From: Scleromitrula shiraiana
Lineage: Eukaryota > Ascomycota > Leotiomycetes > Helotiales > Sclerotiniaceae
Reading direction: 5' to 3'
DNA length: 64,000 bases
NCBI GenBank assembly: GCA_028455995.1
Contig: JABELC010000003.1
Coordinates: 2,418,001-2,482,000, forward strand
The notes under the pieces were generated by a model. It did not search any database, was not told where the DNA came from, and saw only the letters and a program-made list of their open reading frames with translations. Below, piece by piece: positions 22,901 through 36,786 of the stretch. Position 1 is the stretch's first letter; every line of letters starts with the position of its first letter. The position numbers were made by a program, and so were the translations under genes.

Positions 22901-23319
22901 GGCTCCTGATTGAGGTTGATTTGTGATTTTGAGGACATAGGCCCTACATTTCCAGTAGTTTCGCCAGCATACGATGGCAACCTCTGATGACTACTAGAGT
23001 CTGTTGTATCCTTCTGTCCATCATTGGCTTTCGAGTTGTCCAAAATCTGCCCTCTAGGATCATGGCCATGTGTTGTTATCTTAGAATTGAAGCTCAAATT
23101 CTCAATTATATTTCCATATCCCGGAGATGATACTCGTGCGATTGGTGGTGAAAGTGGTGAGGAAGAGACTTTCGATAGCTTATCTTCAGCTTTCCCATAG
23201 AATCGAGATGGGTGGCCATGCTCGACCGGATGCGCGGGGGGTTCGAACGAGTGCTGTTCTGGATTTGGTGAAGATGGGGTCGAAGGAGTCCGCCGATGAG
23301 GCCGCAGATAATGGAACAT
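19933..23319 (-). CDS. Large disordered acidic/Ser-rich hypothetical protein
   Basis: This is a single open frame of 1128 aa that I do not recognise. It opens MFHYLRPHRRTPSTPSSPN, followed by a possible conserved short motif SRFYGKAEDKLSKVSSSPLS. The rest is mostly predicted disordered, with many S/T-P sites of the kind used by proline-directed kinases. Acidic runs occur around residues 470-540 (DEDEDFDYDAMMDDDDGFEE) and near 680-720 and 830. There is an Ala-rich helix (AYQSALAAAAMSAAASG) and a C-terminal part with a LDALLKLRSRAWGGSQASL motif. No membrane segments or catalytic motifs are visible. The composition suggests a regulatory or scaffold protein controlled by phosphorylation; this is inference. 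Confidence 0.85.
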   Translation of the reverse strand: MFHYLRPHRRTPSTPSSPNPEQHSFEPPAHPVEHGHPSRFYGKAEDKLSKVSSSPLSPPIARVSSPGYGNIIENLSFNSKITTHGHDPRGQILDNSKANDGQKDTTDSSSHQRLPSYAGETTGNVGPMSSKSQINLNQEPNMKPRRPDSRFFGSSPDPDTKASGRKPTGVRMPSPPLGQSASNFEQPPPPSSGKARLKMLNPMALLARRKTSQAIPQLAPESLTSNLNSNDSFDPRIKGTVVHDFSAPRGPRRNVSYNDVSSADTVRSFQRSPLGDLINTDDPSRSVGNHTPVFTENFEEEQYPLAGPHVRKADDLSDLTLPKLPFAKESSISNDQKSSSNSHGDLQTQIRNSQNTIEKNSPSDIVVPPRPEEILNVESKDKSVDPGSTPPKAYPSSRKGRSRNVSEVSTKDIAGLPKHMKSTSSRFSFDMIGAAEQERLLEDRHRQKALEKKRMPDADENQQVYDEDEDFDYDAMMDDDDGFEERIPGVNADYDDDGFEGFSEDMSGMNGTTLEEIEEAEEHQELEHTATPEEKKVDTGLVDGNISAFTFQPYNMPSPLSPYSPGTATTPRDANGDVIGFAMTKNSPYLNPNPLHTVFTPVSPDENLPSEYEKMSEVHQSEESVLHGLGIVTEVPQEPTPNTDKRPSEVASFPSIMGLDDDDLYFDDGLIGLGLDECGDSANFDESVFDNNDTDEYGRPLKRYSETQGIPNGAAIDVNASITANGNYPTIEKSPISPIKDHASGGLAPQPSFSQNSTVAVPVASAPQVTHGLTQDTLAAYQSALAAAAMSAAASGKFRRDSTQSLFPSASEPEETQPGLINDSGHTSSHYDILSPSYDDDFDYDDALDDDEFIAAANAEALANDQDGFYGQEFGFYSQPAASSAEYINGGYFGPRGMEGLLRSQSGRILSREPNLTPITERSEYSNRNSFMSQFHGPPGSSIGSPGLAQLMVAQDYENHSDMTLDALLKLRSRAWGGSQASLKSAGSNGNGNGSPKSVEGSSSPIGGPPAPPWGHRRKGSAFSLVSEEIESEGDAEAYGDDMDRVYTNKSSPEIGKRDVETLALKENDGEVVNSKKQHRYTGSAESISYSKEDDPVRGERWVLERRRTAESGEVEVLGREILKGGVI

Positions 23320-24417
23320 ACTTTTATGCGGGCTTCGATTGTCAGATAATTTATAAGTCTATAATTAAGCCTTCAAGGTTTTTCGCTCATTTTATCCTCC
23401 TCTCAATCATTCGATCATCATTCGAGATTCGTAGTGGCTATCAATTGCCAAATTGTTTGCGGCAGATAGTAATATATTGATGTGAATCGCACATGGACCA
23501 TGCGCAATGCAACTTTTGGCAGATACTATCTCTACACACAAACTTTGAGGTTGAGTCGATAAATAATTGAGTCGTGAATTTTGTGACGTATTGCGACCGA
23601 TTTTCTAGCTATCCAATGTTCCATTAGTCAATTTATGGTAACTGATTCAATATAAAATTTGTTGTAAGGCAGCTTATATTATATATCAATACTCGTAAAT
23701 ACTCGACCCTTGCATATATATGCAATACAATAATCTACCTATTATGCTCAGGTGTAAGTACCTATTGCCTACCTATGCCATATGGTTAGTTAGATAAAGA
23801 TATAAAAAATTAATATTAAGAAGTGGGAGAACAATTAATAAATAAAATTTAACAAGTTGATTATACAGTAATTACGTATCCACTCTACTAGCAAAATTCT
23901 AAAAATAAACTAATAATAATAAATATAATATCAATATCGGCAGACGTCACAATGAAGTCCAAGCCAGTAGAGTAGCTTCATATGAATGCCTATATACATA
24001 GTAGGTACTATGTAGTTCCCCCTTCCCCCCATTTTAGTGTCGGGTTAAAAAGTCTAGTCTCACAAGACATTATTGGCTTCAAGGGAGGAAGTACAACTTG
24101 GGTTTTGTGGGCATTATGTGTTCTCGACAGTTACCCTATACACAGCATGGCATTATTACAATAATAAGCACTTGTATTGATCGTTGTTGCTAACTATCCT
24201 AAGATAGAATTCATATCCATCGCTCGCCAATGAAAAGGGCACGAAAGAAAAAAGAAAAAGAAATGATGCTACGATGTGATAGCCCCTTCTCAATAGAACC
24301 GTCTCTAATATGCCTCCTAATCATACTAAATATTTGAACAGCACATTTTGATGTGTAACCACGATCACCAGAACGCCTTTCCGATGAGTAGAGTAAAACT
24401 TCCTATATATGCCCTCT
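23320..24417. other. Intergenic region between the disordered protein gene and YME1
   Basis: About 1.1 kb holds the promoter of the 1128-aa protein gene and the 3' UTR of YME1. It is very A+T-rich around 23800-23940, with TAATAATAAATATAATA stretches. No coding frame is supported. Confidence 0.4.
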
Positions 24418-26898
24418 TTATACAAGAGCACCACCCCCCGAAGGTTCATCCTTTGGACCAGTATTCCCAGGCGCAGTCCCTGGAATGGGGGGTATAGGTG
24501 GTAAAGCGCCAGCGGGCGCCAGACCACTCGGTATTTTCATATTTCCCGGCGGTACCACAGATCTGCCCTCCAACTTCTCTCCCCGGACAACCTTGAATGC
24601 TTCTTCTCTATCCAAAGTTTCGTAGTCTACTAAAGCCTTAGCTAGGAGGTCCAACTCTGTGCGTCTGGATTCAATCAGCTTAACCGCACGCAGACGAGCT
24701 TCCTCAATCACGCGGCGGACTTCTGACTCGATAATCTGCTTGGTACCCGAAGAAAGGTTATCGTAATTAGATCCCAGATCTACGTTTCCAAGCTGAGGCG
24801 ACATGCCGAAACGCGTAACCATGTTATATGCGGTTTTTGTGGCGGTTTGAAGATCCTATTAGTAAGGTTAGTAACCTTTCTTGTACTTTTTGAGATATTG
24901 AAAACAAAATATACTTACGCTTGCAACCCCACTAGTGACCTTTGCGGGACCGTATCTTATTTCTTCGGCTACCTTACCTCCCATGCAAACATCAAGTCTG
25001 CTCTCGTACTCATCCAGTGTCATCGAATATTTGTCCATCTCGGGAAGATGGAAAGTAACACCTAGTGCATTACCTCGAGGCATGATGGTAACCTTGTGCA
25101 ATGGGTCTGTTCCAGGTGTGAACATGAGAACGAGCGCATGGCCAGCTTCGTGATAAGCTGTCATCTCTTTTTCCTTTTGACTGATGATCATACTCTTTTT
25201 CTCGGCGCCCATCATAACTTTGTCCTTGGCCCACTCAAAGTCTAACATGCTCACGGCTTTTGCTTTTGCTTTACTAGCATGGACAGCAGCTTGGTTGATG
25301 ACATTTTCGAGCTCTGCGCCAGAGAAGCCTGGTGTACCAGAAGCAAGGGTTTCAAGATTAACATCGGAAGATGCAACGATTTTTTTCATGTGATGCTTAA
25401 GAATTTCCAGTCGACCGCGGACATCGGGTAAACCAACCACTACATTTCGATCAAATCGGCCAGGTCGAGTGAGTGCCTTGTCAAGCATTTCCGGGAAATT
25501 GGTAGCAGCTAGAATAATAATACCACTGTTCTGCTCAAACCCATCCAATTCCGTAAGTAATTGGTTGAGAGTTTGCTTGACATAAGCGGCGTCTCGAGCA
25601 TTTCGTTTTCCCCCAATCGCATCAAGTTCATCAATAAAAACAATAGCAGGCGACTTTCCTTTGGCAGAAGCGAAAAGCTCACGTACTCGTTTCGCACCAA
25701 CGCCAACATAGACCTCATCAAACTCGCTTCCAGACATGAAAAAGAAAGGAACACCAGCTTCACCAGCTACAGCACGGGCTAGTAGAGTTTTGCCAGTACC
25801 GGGAGGCCCAACCAACAAGACACCCTTTGGAAGTTTTCCACCAAGCGTAGAAAACTTTTCGGGGTTCTTCAAGAAGTCAACAAGTTCCTGGAGTTCTTCT
25901 TTTGCCTCGTCGCAGCCATGAACGTCAGTGAATCTAACCGTTTGATGTTCTGCCTTGGCCTCGTTGTCGGTTTTCCCAACAGCAACCCTCTTGATTGAGT
26001 TGAAACCATCAATGATCATAGAGACAACGACCATACTGAGATAGGTGAACAAACAGAAGTAAAGTAAGAACTTGACCCATTTGAATATGATGCCACCAAT
26101 AGTCTCCTCAACAACAACATGTAAGGGTGCTTCCTTGGCGCCGGATCCAGTAACTTGCCCTCGAGAAATACCAATATTACCGCCCCGAGTAGAAGCTGCA
26201 ACTGCCTGACCTATTGCTTGTAACTGAGAGTTGTTAAAGTTTCCCTGTTGTCCTAGATTTGAAATCCCGCTGTCTGCAGTGCCAAGAAGACTCAAAGCTC
26301 TGTGGTATGCATTTTCGCAGGTTGCATTAGTTGCAAATTGATTGGTTTGATACCGTTCGACGATGATAGCTGGCATATTTGCTTTCAAAAGAGCTTGATA
26401 AAAGGCATTCTGGGCAGTGGCACTAGAGGGGTTCTTGTTGGCAGTTTCTTCCAGGTGAGAAAGCAGATTTCGTGATGTGCTAGCACCAAAAAGAGATCTT
26501 TGCTGTGTTCTGATAATTCTAGTAAATGGCTGATATTGTTTCTGAGGTCGGATAAGTGAAAAAGTAGACATCGGTTGACCATGCGCGAGGGAGCATGCGA
26601 ACGAGCGTGGTGCATTCTGGGTATTAGTTGAGACGCGCTTAGAGGTTGAAGCCAAAAAATTTCGATGGATCGGTTGCAATGAGCTAGAATTTGCTAACGA
26701 AGACGGCGCAGGAAAATTAGAGGTAGATATCTGGAATGTTATTAGCGGAAGAGGTCCAGTAAGTGTAGATGTCTTGACGTTACGTACCATCCGTATCGAT
26801 GGCAGAATCGACTTTGAACATTGCGCCTCTGATGTATTCAGCACAATCATCCTCAAAGAGGTAGCCATCTTGGGCAGAAGATTTGTTCGAGGCGCCAT
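24418..26898 (-). CDS. YME1: i-AAA mitochondrial inner-membrane protease
   Basis: Two exons, 26898-24919 and 24855-24418, are joined in phase 0 by a 63-nt intron and give 805 aa. The protein is an ATP-dependent zinc metalloprotease of the inner mitochondrial membrane facing the intermembrane space, and it turns over misfolded or short-lived proteins. An N-terminal presequence-like Arg/Ser-rich region is followed by one membrane segment ([20 protein letters not shown]). Next come the AAA domain with Walker A GPPGTGKT, Walker [13 protein letters not shown] and second region of homology [19 protein letters not shown], and then the protease zinc site HEAGH. A single membrane span and the [17 protein letters not shown] pore region match Yme1 rather than the two-span m-AAA proteases. 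The ATG at 26898 is the first in frame; the open frame upstream lacks one. Exon 2 encodes the C-terminal helical domain and a Pro/Gly-rich tail. Confidence 0.95.
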
Positions 26899-28153
26899 GA
26901 TTCTGATAGAACCAGGTGGAATCAAATGCTGAGCTTCTCCTACCAACCTCCACCTAACAAACAAAGTATTTGGTGTTTTTCCCTAGACTTATTATTATAA
27001 GCCAGTATGCAAAGTTTTGAATAATTAGTTCACAAAGGATCACTGAACCTCGTTGTCGAGGCTGGGTTGATTGTCGATACCAAAGAGATCAAAAGGAAGG
27101 CGAAACTTGTGTTGGTCGATGCATGGCCTTAGATTATTAATGATCTATACCAAATATAGCTTAGCGCACAATGTCTATTGTCCATATGGTGACATCCCGA
27201 GGTTGCCTCACAATTCACTTGCTATTGGGCAATTTCAATATTATGTATTTTCAAAGTTGATTTTCAAGTTGCGGAAATCGCGAACTATACCTGACTAGTT
27301 ATCAAGAATACCTCCAGGGCTAACTATCGTCTATTTAATGTAGTTCTAGTCGTTCTACCTATGATAGCTTTGGTTTTATATTCGCTTAAGCAAGGTGTAT
27401 TTAGTCGTGGGGATATCTGATTCGAGTTATTATGTATATATATTGCTTAATTCTATTTACTAATACTACTAAAGTTACAGCTAGTTTTCCTACCAATTCC
27501 AAATACCAAGACATCCAAAGCTAAACATATGTTGAAAGATATTGATACAATAGTAGACGCGGCCATGACAACTAAACACACGGCTACCTAAATTGTAGGC
27601 ACCTATTCCCACTCAATTCGAGATCGCTCGTCCTCCTCAATGCCTCAAAATCAAATGATATATATCATAAAACCGCAAAACCTCGTTGGATTCATAGCAC
27701 CATTATGCAACATCATTACTGTATATGTTCCTCTCCATATCCACCCCCAAACTCAACAATTAGATATTTCAACGTCAACTGCATGCAAAAATTAAGAGAA
27801 AGATATTATAACACACGCAAGAATCCAAATATATTGGAAAATGTTCGCAAAATTTCGAAACGGAGAGATACGTGTTCTTTTAGGGTCGTGCTGACTCCCG
27901 AACACTGTTTGGACGATAAGATATAAAAATCAAAGATTTCGTGCTCGTGTGATGAGGATGTCGTTACAGGTATCGCAAAGAACCCCGAAGTAAAGGTATC
28001 TTTTATTCGGGCAATTAAAGAAGACTATAGTGCTGTATTCCTCAGTCCCTAGGGTATCCGCCAGGCTGTTTAATGGTACAATCGCTAAATGGAAGACTTG
28101 AAACGAGCGTATGTGTTCGAACGATTGTGGGTCGCGATTGTGTTTCACTGCCG
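26899..28153. other. Intergenic region between YME1 and the zinc-finger gene
   Basis: About 1.25 kb holds the YME1 promoter and the 3' UTR of the C2H2 gene. It is A+T-rich; short frames up to 75 codons have no recognisable content. Confidence 0.4.
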
Positions 28154-29513
<1,360 letters not shown>

Positions 29514-30904
29514 TCTGTTTCCCGCAATCTTGATGTGAGAAAAAGAAAGAGATTGATGAATCAGACGAACTTGTCCGAGATGTTCTTAAAGTTCCTGATT
29601 AGAAAGTGAGTGTATTGAGATTGTTCTTGGTTGATAGAACAATGAAGTAATAATACAGTTCGGAAGTGGTGTTTCCTGATAATGTGAATATGTACTGAGA
29701 TGAAAGACTGTGAGAAGGATAAAGCGTCCCGCGCAAGAGCTGTGGAGCAACGTGAAAGGTGGCGATCTGAGATAATGACACAACGTATAAAAAATATAAA
29801 AGACTGATACACAAAATGCTTCTTTGAGAACTATACTCAAAAGTTGCACGGCTTTCAGGATGATCTGAAAAAGTCAGAGAGTTGAAGACTGGATGGTAAG
29901 ATGAAGTTTAAACGTGGGAAGAGAGGTCATATACATACTTCCACAATCGTGCTTGCGACTGTAGCTTCTTAGGAACTGTCCCAAACACGGAATGGTGGGG
30001 CGCACGAGCAATAGAGAGAAGCTCCCACGTTAATTGAACTGACTAAAGTTGATGTTCCTGGATCTAGCTCTTGTGGTTCCGGATGATGCGAGTAGTTGGG
30101 CAAAAAGAAAAAAAGAAGGGTTCTCGGCAGGTAATCTTGCTAGTCGTTCAAATTTAGTCTTGTTGTTTCGACGTCAAAGTGTCTCTGAAGTGGTGTGAAT
30201 GTACAAAGCTTTCGAAACAAGGACCATTCTTGAAGTGGAACAGCCGGGAATTTTTAGGCGGCGCAGATCGTCGAGACTCCTTAACGCAAGGACGTTGAGA
30301 GTTGAGGCGGGATTCGATTAGGAAGATGGTTGAACGGGTAAACGAAAGGTGCAAGATATGCTTGTCTAGGCTTCCTCGTGGAGAGATTCACGGAAGTTCC
30401 AAAGCTTCAAATATTTTAACAGTATATGCGCCTTGACAGGGATGCGCAGTATATAGTGGATAGGCAAAATTCGATTCAAGATAATGGTTTCTAATGACTC
30501 GTACGTGTACAATATGGTTTTCAGTGGGAATCTCGTGAGGATATACCTTTTTTTTCCCCTAACGAAGAAGAAAATACAACGTAACAGGAAATCCTAGCAA
30601 TATACGAATGTTATATTGTATTAACAACAGAACCTTGAAATTGTTTTCAAGGTTAGCATTAACCAGTAAGAAATTAGGTAGACATTTTTTACTACTTTCA
30701 AATTCCAATATCGAAAAGATAGATTGATATGGATCTCGGAGACGGAGTAAATTATCTCGAGGTTTCTTGGGTTTTCCCTTTTCTACTAAGTTAGTAAGTT
30801 CCATACCTTTTATCAATAATAATCCGGTCGGTAGTCGAATGTGGAGACAAAAAAATAAATAAAAATTGTAAGCGTAATAAGATAACTATTAGTATTAACT
30901 AACA

Positions 30905-30967
30905 ATTTACTATTTACTACTTACTATTTACTACTTGCTATTTACTATTTACTATTTACTATTTATT
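30905..30967. repeat. TTTACTA heptanucleotide microsatellite
   Basis: About nine copies of TTTACTA with a few ACTTACT variants lie upstream of the zinc-finger gene. Confidence 0.75.
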
Positions 30968-32535
30968 TTCTACGAGGTAGCCACATGTAGTAGTATATAT
31001 TCTGAGCCAGGTACTAGTCCAATTGGAATACCTAGTCTCCATACTAGTAGGATTAAAGCAAGCCCTGAAGGTTAGTTCCAACTAGACGGTGATAGTAAGC
31101 ATTCTCCCTCATAGGTACTTCCTTCCCCTCTCTCAATTTGCTTTTGCTCTCTTGTTTCTTTCGGAGGCTTTTTTTTTGGTTCTTTTGCTCGATATAAGCA
31201 ATGTATTTAGCTACCTTCTATGTCTAGTTTTGATATTGATAGTAGACGTAGCCTCGATACATCGGGTCTGCCGTGTCTGTCGAGGCGTATTCAGCAATCA
31301 TTAACGCAGAGATGCGTAAGGATTCGTTAAAAGAAACTATTCCTATTCTAGGCTAAAATCTTTTAGCCGTTCACTTCACCAGGGATACTACCATTGGGCT
31401 GATCCAGGGCCTGCTGAGCCAGGGAGCTTGCTTGTTGGAGATATAGGGAAAAGACAAGGGAAACTGTCAAGGATGAAGAGTGGGTTGCTCGTTTCTGCCG
31501 TACTCGCTTGAGCTTGATTGGTATATTATCACAACTCATGGGCATACAATGGTGTGAATGGTAGAACCGTAGAATCACCTCACCTGAAATAAGAATGTGG
31601 ATGAAGTATGGCGGAATCATTAGTGAAAAGCACTGGTAACAGAGATAGTATAGATATATATAGTTACAAATAACTTGGAAAGTTGAATGTACCCAGTTGC
31701 AAATCTCAGGATGATTTCCGTGCCCCTCGACCAGAATGATCTTGAGAGAAGAACTTCCCCTGCCTTCGTCTTTGTACATAATTGAGAATAAATATACGAT
31801 CTGGGTAATCACATACTCATAGCTCGTAGCAATAGAGAAAGGAAAAGAATTGTAAAAGGAATTAATGCCCGCATCTATGATACAGGTATGCTGTGATAGG
31901 CCCGCTGCTCTGTGAAATAACGATTTCGGAGCACATGGATGAGATGAAATCATTCTGGTACTATCTCTCATTCGCCATCGTACCGGATCTCGCAACGGCC
32001 CAGTAAGAAGATTAAAATGCCCCTCGATCAGTTGCTAAGCCACAATGTAATTTACACACCTTCTATGTATAATAATTACTTCTAGATGTACCTAGATTTA
32101 TCTGGATAACGGCATTATCATTTCTTGTTTCGTTTCACGAATCATGCCGAGCAAAATGCTACTACTAGATTATTGTATAAGTGTAAAATGCCAACTTTAA
32201 TGACCCCGATGGATTTGATGTCAAATCTAGCCCTAGATTAGTAGTTGTAGACAGTCTACAATGGGTCACATCTATCACAGTGCTTATGATTTTAGGATTC
32301 TAACAGTACCCGTAAGTAGATATATAGCATAGTGCTTAGATACCTATTACTGCCTATAAGAAAGTATATCCGTACCTGACACTGACACCTACACCTGTGG
32401 ACTATATGATGATGAAATAAGTATTATCTCTTTTAAGCATTTGGCATCTTTTCAATCTCCCTTCAAGTTGTCTCGCGTGCCGTCAAGACGAGGAGTCTAA
32501 CAAAAGAAGAACCTTGTTCCCTCGAGGTAAAGGGG

Positions 32536-32589
32536 AGTGGAGTGGAGTGGAGTTGAGTTGAGTTGAGTTGAGTTGAGTTGAGTTGAGTG
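32536..32589. repeat. GTGGA/GTTGA pentanucleotide microsatellite
   Basis: Three to four GTGGA units pass into about eight GTTGA units. This is a two-phase microsatellite in which the second type derives from the first by one substitution. Confidence 0.8.
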
Positions 32590-32840
32590 GAGAAAAGGAT
32601 ACAAATTCTTGAGGTTGCACAAAAGAAACAAAAGGAGTTTACGAAAGAGGAAAGTTTTCTTCTTATTTCCAAATACCAAGGTTTTCTTACATAAGATCTA
32701 TCGAGTGAATAATAATAAATATTTCGATCTTCATAGATAAAGATTCCGATAAATAATCTACTAATAAATACGCTACTGTACCCTAAAAACTAAAAATACG
32801 GATGTATTCCGTATGCATGTAAAGTAACTACTGTGCTAAC

Positions 32841-32882
32841 AAATTCAAATTCAAATTCAAATTCAAATTCAAATTCAAATTC
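32841..32882. repeat. AAATTC hexanucleotide microsatellite
   Basis: Seven AAATTC units. The translated Asn-Ser repeat in the surrounding open frame is a by-product of this repeat. Confidence 0.8.
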
Positions 32883-33015
32883 TTATTCTTATTGTAATCT
32901 TCCTACTCAAGTCACACATATATATAATAATGTACACACTATAGTTTGTACACACTATACTATACACTATACTATAGTTTGTACTCGCTACTTTGTACAT
33001 ATGGCTGTTCATCGA

Positions 33016-33040
33016 CTTCACTTCACTTCACTTCACTTCA
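33016..33040. repeat. CTTCA pentanucleotide microsatellite
   Basis: Five CTTCA units in noncoding DNA. Confidence 0.75.
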
Positions 33041-33631
33041 ACCTTAGCTACAAGAAGGAGCAAGGAAGAAAGCACTGTTTTCCGAAATTACATACAGTAC
33101 TGTACATCGCTTCCTGTTCGCGAATACAATAATGTATAAAGTATGGATCCCATGAGCCCCATTGGATAGACAATCACGCGACATATTCCATTCCCAGAAT
33201 GTATAAGGGGCTCAGAATCTCCAATCACAGGGGGTTCCAATCCGTCACATTTGAAACGCAACCGAAACGCTCGGCCTTATCTCACCAGATATATACACCA
33301 ATGCGGTATAATTGAACATACGGAAGTACTCTAGATGGCCTGAGACGATGAGAAGCGAAGGGGTATTATGAGACTGTCTTCGTACCTGTTTAGTTTGACG
33401 TAGCAAGATCTTCTACATATCGCATTTTAGCTTGACTATTGCCATGGATATTTTTTCGGCAACTGCAATCCGCAAATCCGGCTCTACCCTGACTCAGTGG
33501 ACCCGCTTTTGGGAACCAAACGGAACTCTGCTTGATAGATAATCACAGGAAAGGAAGATTGCCGACAGTCATCTTGTATTCATTTCTTTCTGGTCAAATC
33601 CGGCAGTCTTTGAGGTTAGTTGATTGCAATC

Positions 33632-33650
33632 CCCCCTCCCCCCCCCCCCC
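33632..33650. repeat. Poly-C tract
   Basis: A C-rich run with a single T interruption. It would be a G-run on the other strand. Confidence 0.7.
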
Positions 33651-36600
33651 AATTTGGCTCTTGTCATCGTTTTAAATCTCCATGTCGGGATGACTCGCTG
33701 CAGGTGTACATGCATATGCATAATGACTAGGAAATATGATAGCCATGTCGAACAAATGGGATAAAAGGATCTGCCATAATGGATGATCTAAGAATTGTAA
33801 ATCTCTATCCCTACCATCTAAGTCAACCGGCATTTTGGTGATTGACAGGCAGCAAGTCAATTTTCCCATGGTAGTTCATATCTGCCGAAAGCTTGAATGC
33901 CGAAGCAAGGCAAATTCGAAAACTCCAATTTCAGTGGATGTTTATTCAATTTCCGAAGTATAGACCTTAGCTTTGTACTGTAGATACCGCATGATTCATA
34001 TGCAGGTCCACATCACCTATACATCCTAACAAAAATTGATAGTCTTGGAATATGTGAATACTTCAGCTTGACTGGTATCAACCAAGTTCAATCCCGGCAA
34101 AGCTTGATGTACGTAGGTGGTAGATGTGCCATTTTTGCTTACGGCATTGGGAAATGTAACTGTCACTTAGAAATACAACGCTGGCAAAAATTCGGAACAT
34201 GCATTTGTAGAGCATGTGAGCTAAATCGCTTTATTAATCCATGAATACATCTATACGTATCTAGCGCACCATTCATAGCCGTTCGGATATCACCCTAGTC
34301 ATTATGTTCTCAACGTTAAGCAATTCTTCAATACGGTGTATACAGGAGTGTTCTGGCAACAGTTTGCAAGTTCTTCACCACCTTGCATGCGGATGTGAAA
34401 CCCTGGATGTATATGTACTGCAATTATATTAATCTCCGACTTGCATGAGGAGCTGCACGACGTGTACAGCAGAACTTGAGTTTGTTCCACAGTCGATACA
34501 AACTGGTGGGGTAAGATCCAGTGCACGTTCAATCCAATCGACTATACACCAAAAATATACTACACGAGGCATGAGGATACCATAGTCTACATCATTCAAG
34601 ACGACATCAAACCCCAAAATTCTTTCTCATTTTTGCCAAGGGGTTCAATCTTGTATAATGATGAGATACATCACCACAATAAACCAACTTAAGAGCATTC
34701 ATCAAACGCAGTCCCAAGTTCCTATAAGCAAGAAGTATCTTCATCTTCTATACATCTCGTCTTTTCTCTAGATTCTCGTATTGTTGAAACTTCGGATATA
34801 TGAGTGTAAAACCTTGAATGAAGTCGTAATGAGAAATTTCGTATACTGCAGTATGTTCCAAACGTTTTTATTTTTCTTGATTGAGCCATTACTCCTTTCG
34901 TACAATGTCAATCGTCCTTGATGTTCTTCCGAATCTATTTAGGCGACCATTATATCGTTTATCCCTTACATATATATCATTTATCCGCTGCACCTCGAGG
35001 TTATAATAGCAATTGGGGTGTTTATCATATTCTTTCCGCGTATTTTACGTTTCTTTCAGAATGCTGTGCCACTCGTTTGATCCTTGTGATTGCTTGATAG
35101 GTACATAGGTTATCCGTATCCGACACTCAAACTCGGTAGCGAATCTTGCCCTTATCAAAAGACATTTACTTATACCGTGTTTGATCAAACAAGTTTGTGC
35201 TACTGTACCTTCTATGCACCGTACCGTATCGTATGCATACCCCGCATTCGGTTCGCTATACATCGATAACATGCGAGTAAAAGGGGAAACATGTACTGTA
35301 TACCGAACAAGAAATGCCTAGTCCTCGATGAACAATACTAAAAATATCGCAACCAAATGAACAGTGGATTCGAGTCAGAAGTCACCACCTTTTTAGCATA
35401 GATTCTATCTAGAATCTGCTGCCTTTGCCACAGCGTATCCCGTTGATCGTTCCTATCTTTTCCCATCTTCTCAAACGTTCTAGCCTGAGCGTGCATGAAC
35501 CTCTGTCTATTTCAGTTCTTTGTCATGAACCTGTCCGACCTCGAATACGTTTACTTTCCTACGCTGCATCCTCATCGTTTGATATTTTCATGCATTGGGA
35601 AAAGGCTGTCACATTGACTATCCTTATCCACAAACTAATTTTCTCTTTAGCTCAAGCTAATGTACGCATTGCAACATAAATTGCTGCCTGTCACCTAAAT
35701 AGAATCGACGACGACATACTGCAATCTAATTTTATATCTTGTAGACCCTTTTCTTGCATTGGTTTCTGTAGCTAATAGAAAGCTCTAACTTCTGCCTATT
35801 ACGCACAGGCATAAATTCCCTTATGGGAATTGTTTTTAATTAAATTGTCTAGCAATAGAAAATAGATCGTCAAGTCAAATTTCACCATGTAAAAGTTTCC
35901 GTACCCACAGACAATCGAAATGGTGTTCTTTTATGTCATGATCTCTTCTCACAGACTTTTTTCTCTCCATGCCCTGAATAATATATCGACTTCACCACTT
36001 TACAACTAGTTCTATGTAATAACCTCAACCCGTTCATCAGATATAATATTATTATCGTGAAAGAAAACCTCGTTTTCGCTTGCTGATACTCAACTCAGTA
36101 TTCCAAATTAGCTCCCCACCACTAGTTCAATTCTATCTTGTTCCTGACTTCCTAGGTATTGCATGCTGCACCCACGTTTTCTTAATTGCCAATTTATACA
36201 GGATGATCTACGGGCGATCAGCCTTCTTCCGAATTTTCCGAGGCCGAAACCCACCGGGAGGGACAACCACGAGGGAAATCAAGTACTACTAGCATAGAAA
36301 TGGAGATTGTTTGTGGCTTTCTGCAGGCATATTGCTACGATAGCAGTGAAGATGTATTCCTGTTCGGGGAGGGGTTTCCACTCACTACTGTTTGTGTCTG
36401 CATGTATTAAGATTCTGAATGTATATGGTACCGGCTCATTTGATTATATCACAAGATCATTATTACTCTCTTCTTTCAGGGCCTCAGAAACACTTTTTCA
36501 GTCGAGGAAAATCTAGAACTTCCATAATCGACTAAATCCCACTATTAATGCAGGTGCAAGTATAAGATCGCTGGAAATACAATATCTAATCATACAAGAA

Positions 36601-36786
36601 ATCTCTCTTGTCTTCTTTCTCATTTGAAAGACTAGTCTCTTGATAGATCCTTCACCAATGACTCGTTATATGGAGCTTCTCTTCGTAAAATAGCCACAGC
36701 TTACGCCGGTCAAGGTTGAACCATCTAGCCTGGGATAGTACCATCATTTTTAATCCGCATACAAAATGCCCATCGAAATCTAATCG

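Noticed and set aside
26899..26964. N-terminal extension of the YME1 frame upstream of 26898
   Set aside because: The open frame continues but contains no ATG. The first ATG at 26898 begins a sensible mitochondrial presequence.
31363..31995. Open frame of 210 codons on the minus strand in the gene-poor region
   Set aside because: It has a hydrophobic stretch but no domain, no good start context and erratic composition. It is the length expected from chance in a 13-kb region, so I did not call a gene.
32833..33132. Open frame with an Asn-Ser repeat
   Set aside because: The repeat is the translation of an AAATTC microsatellite and the remainder is unstructured; it is not a gene.
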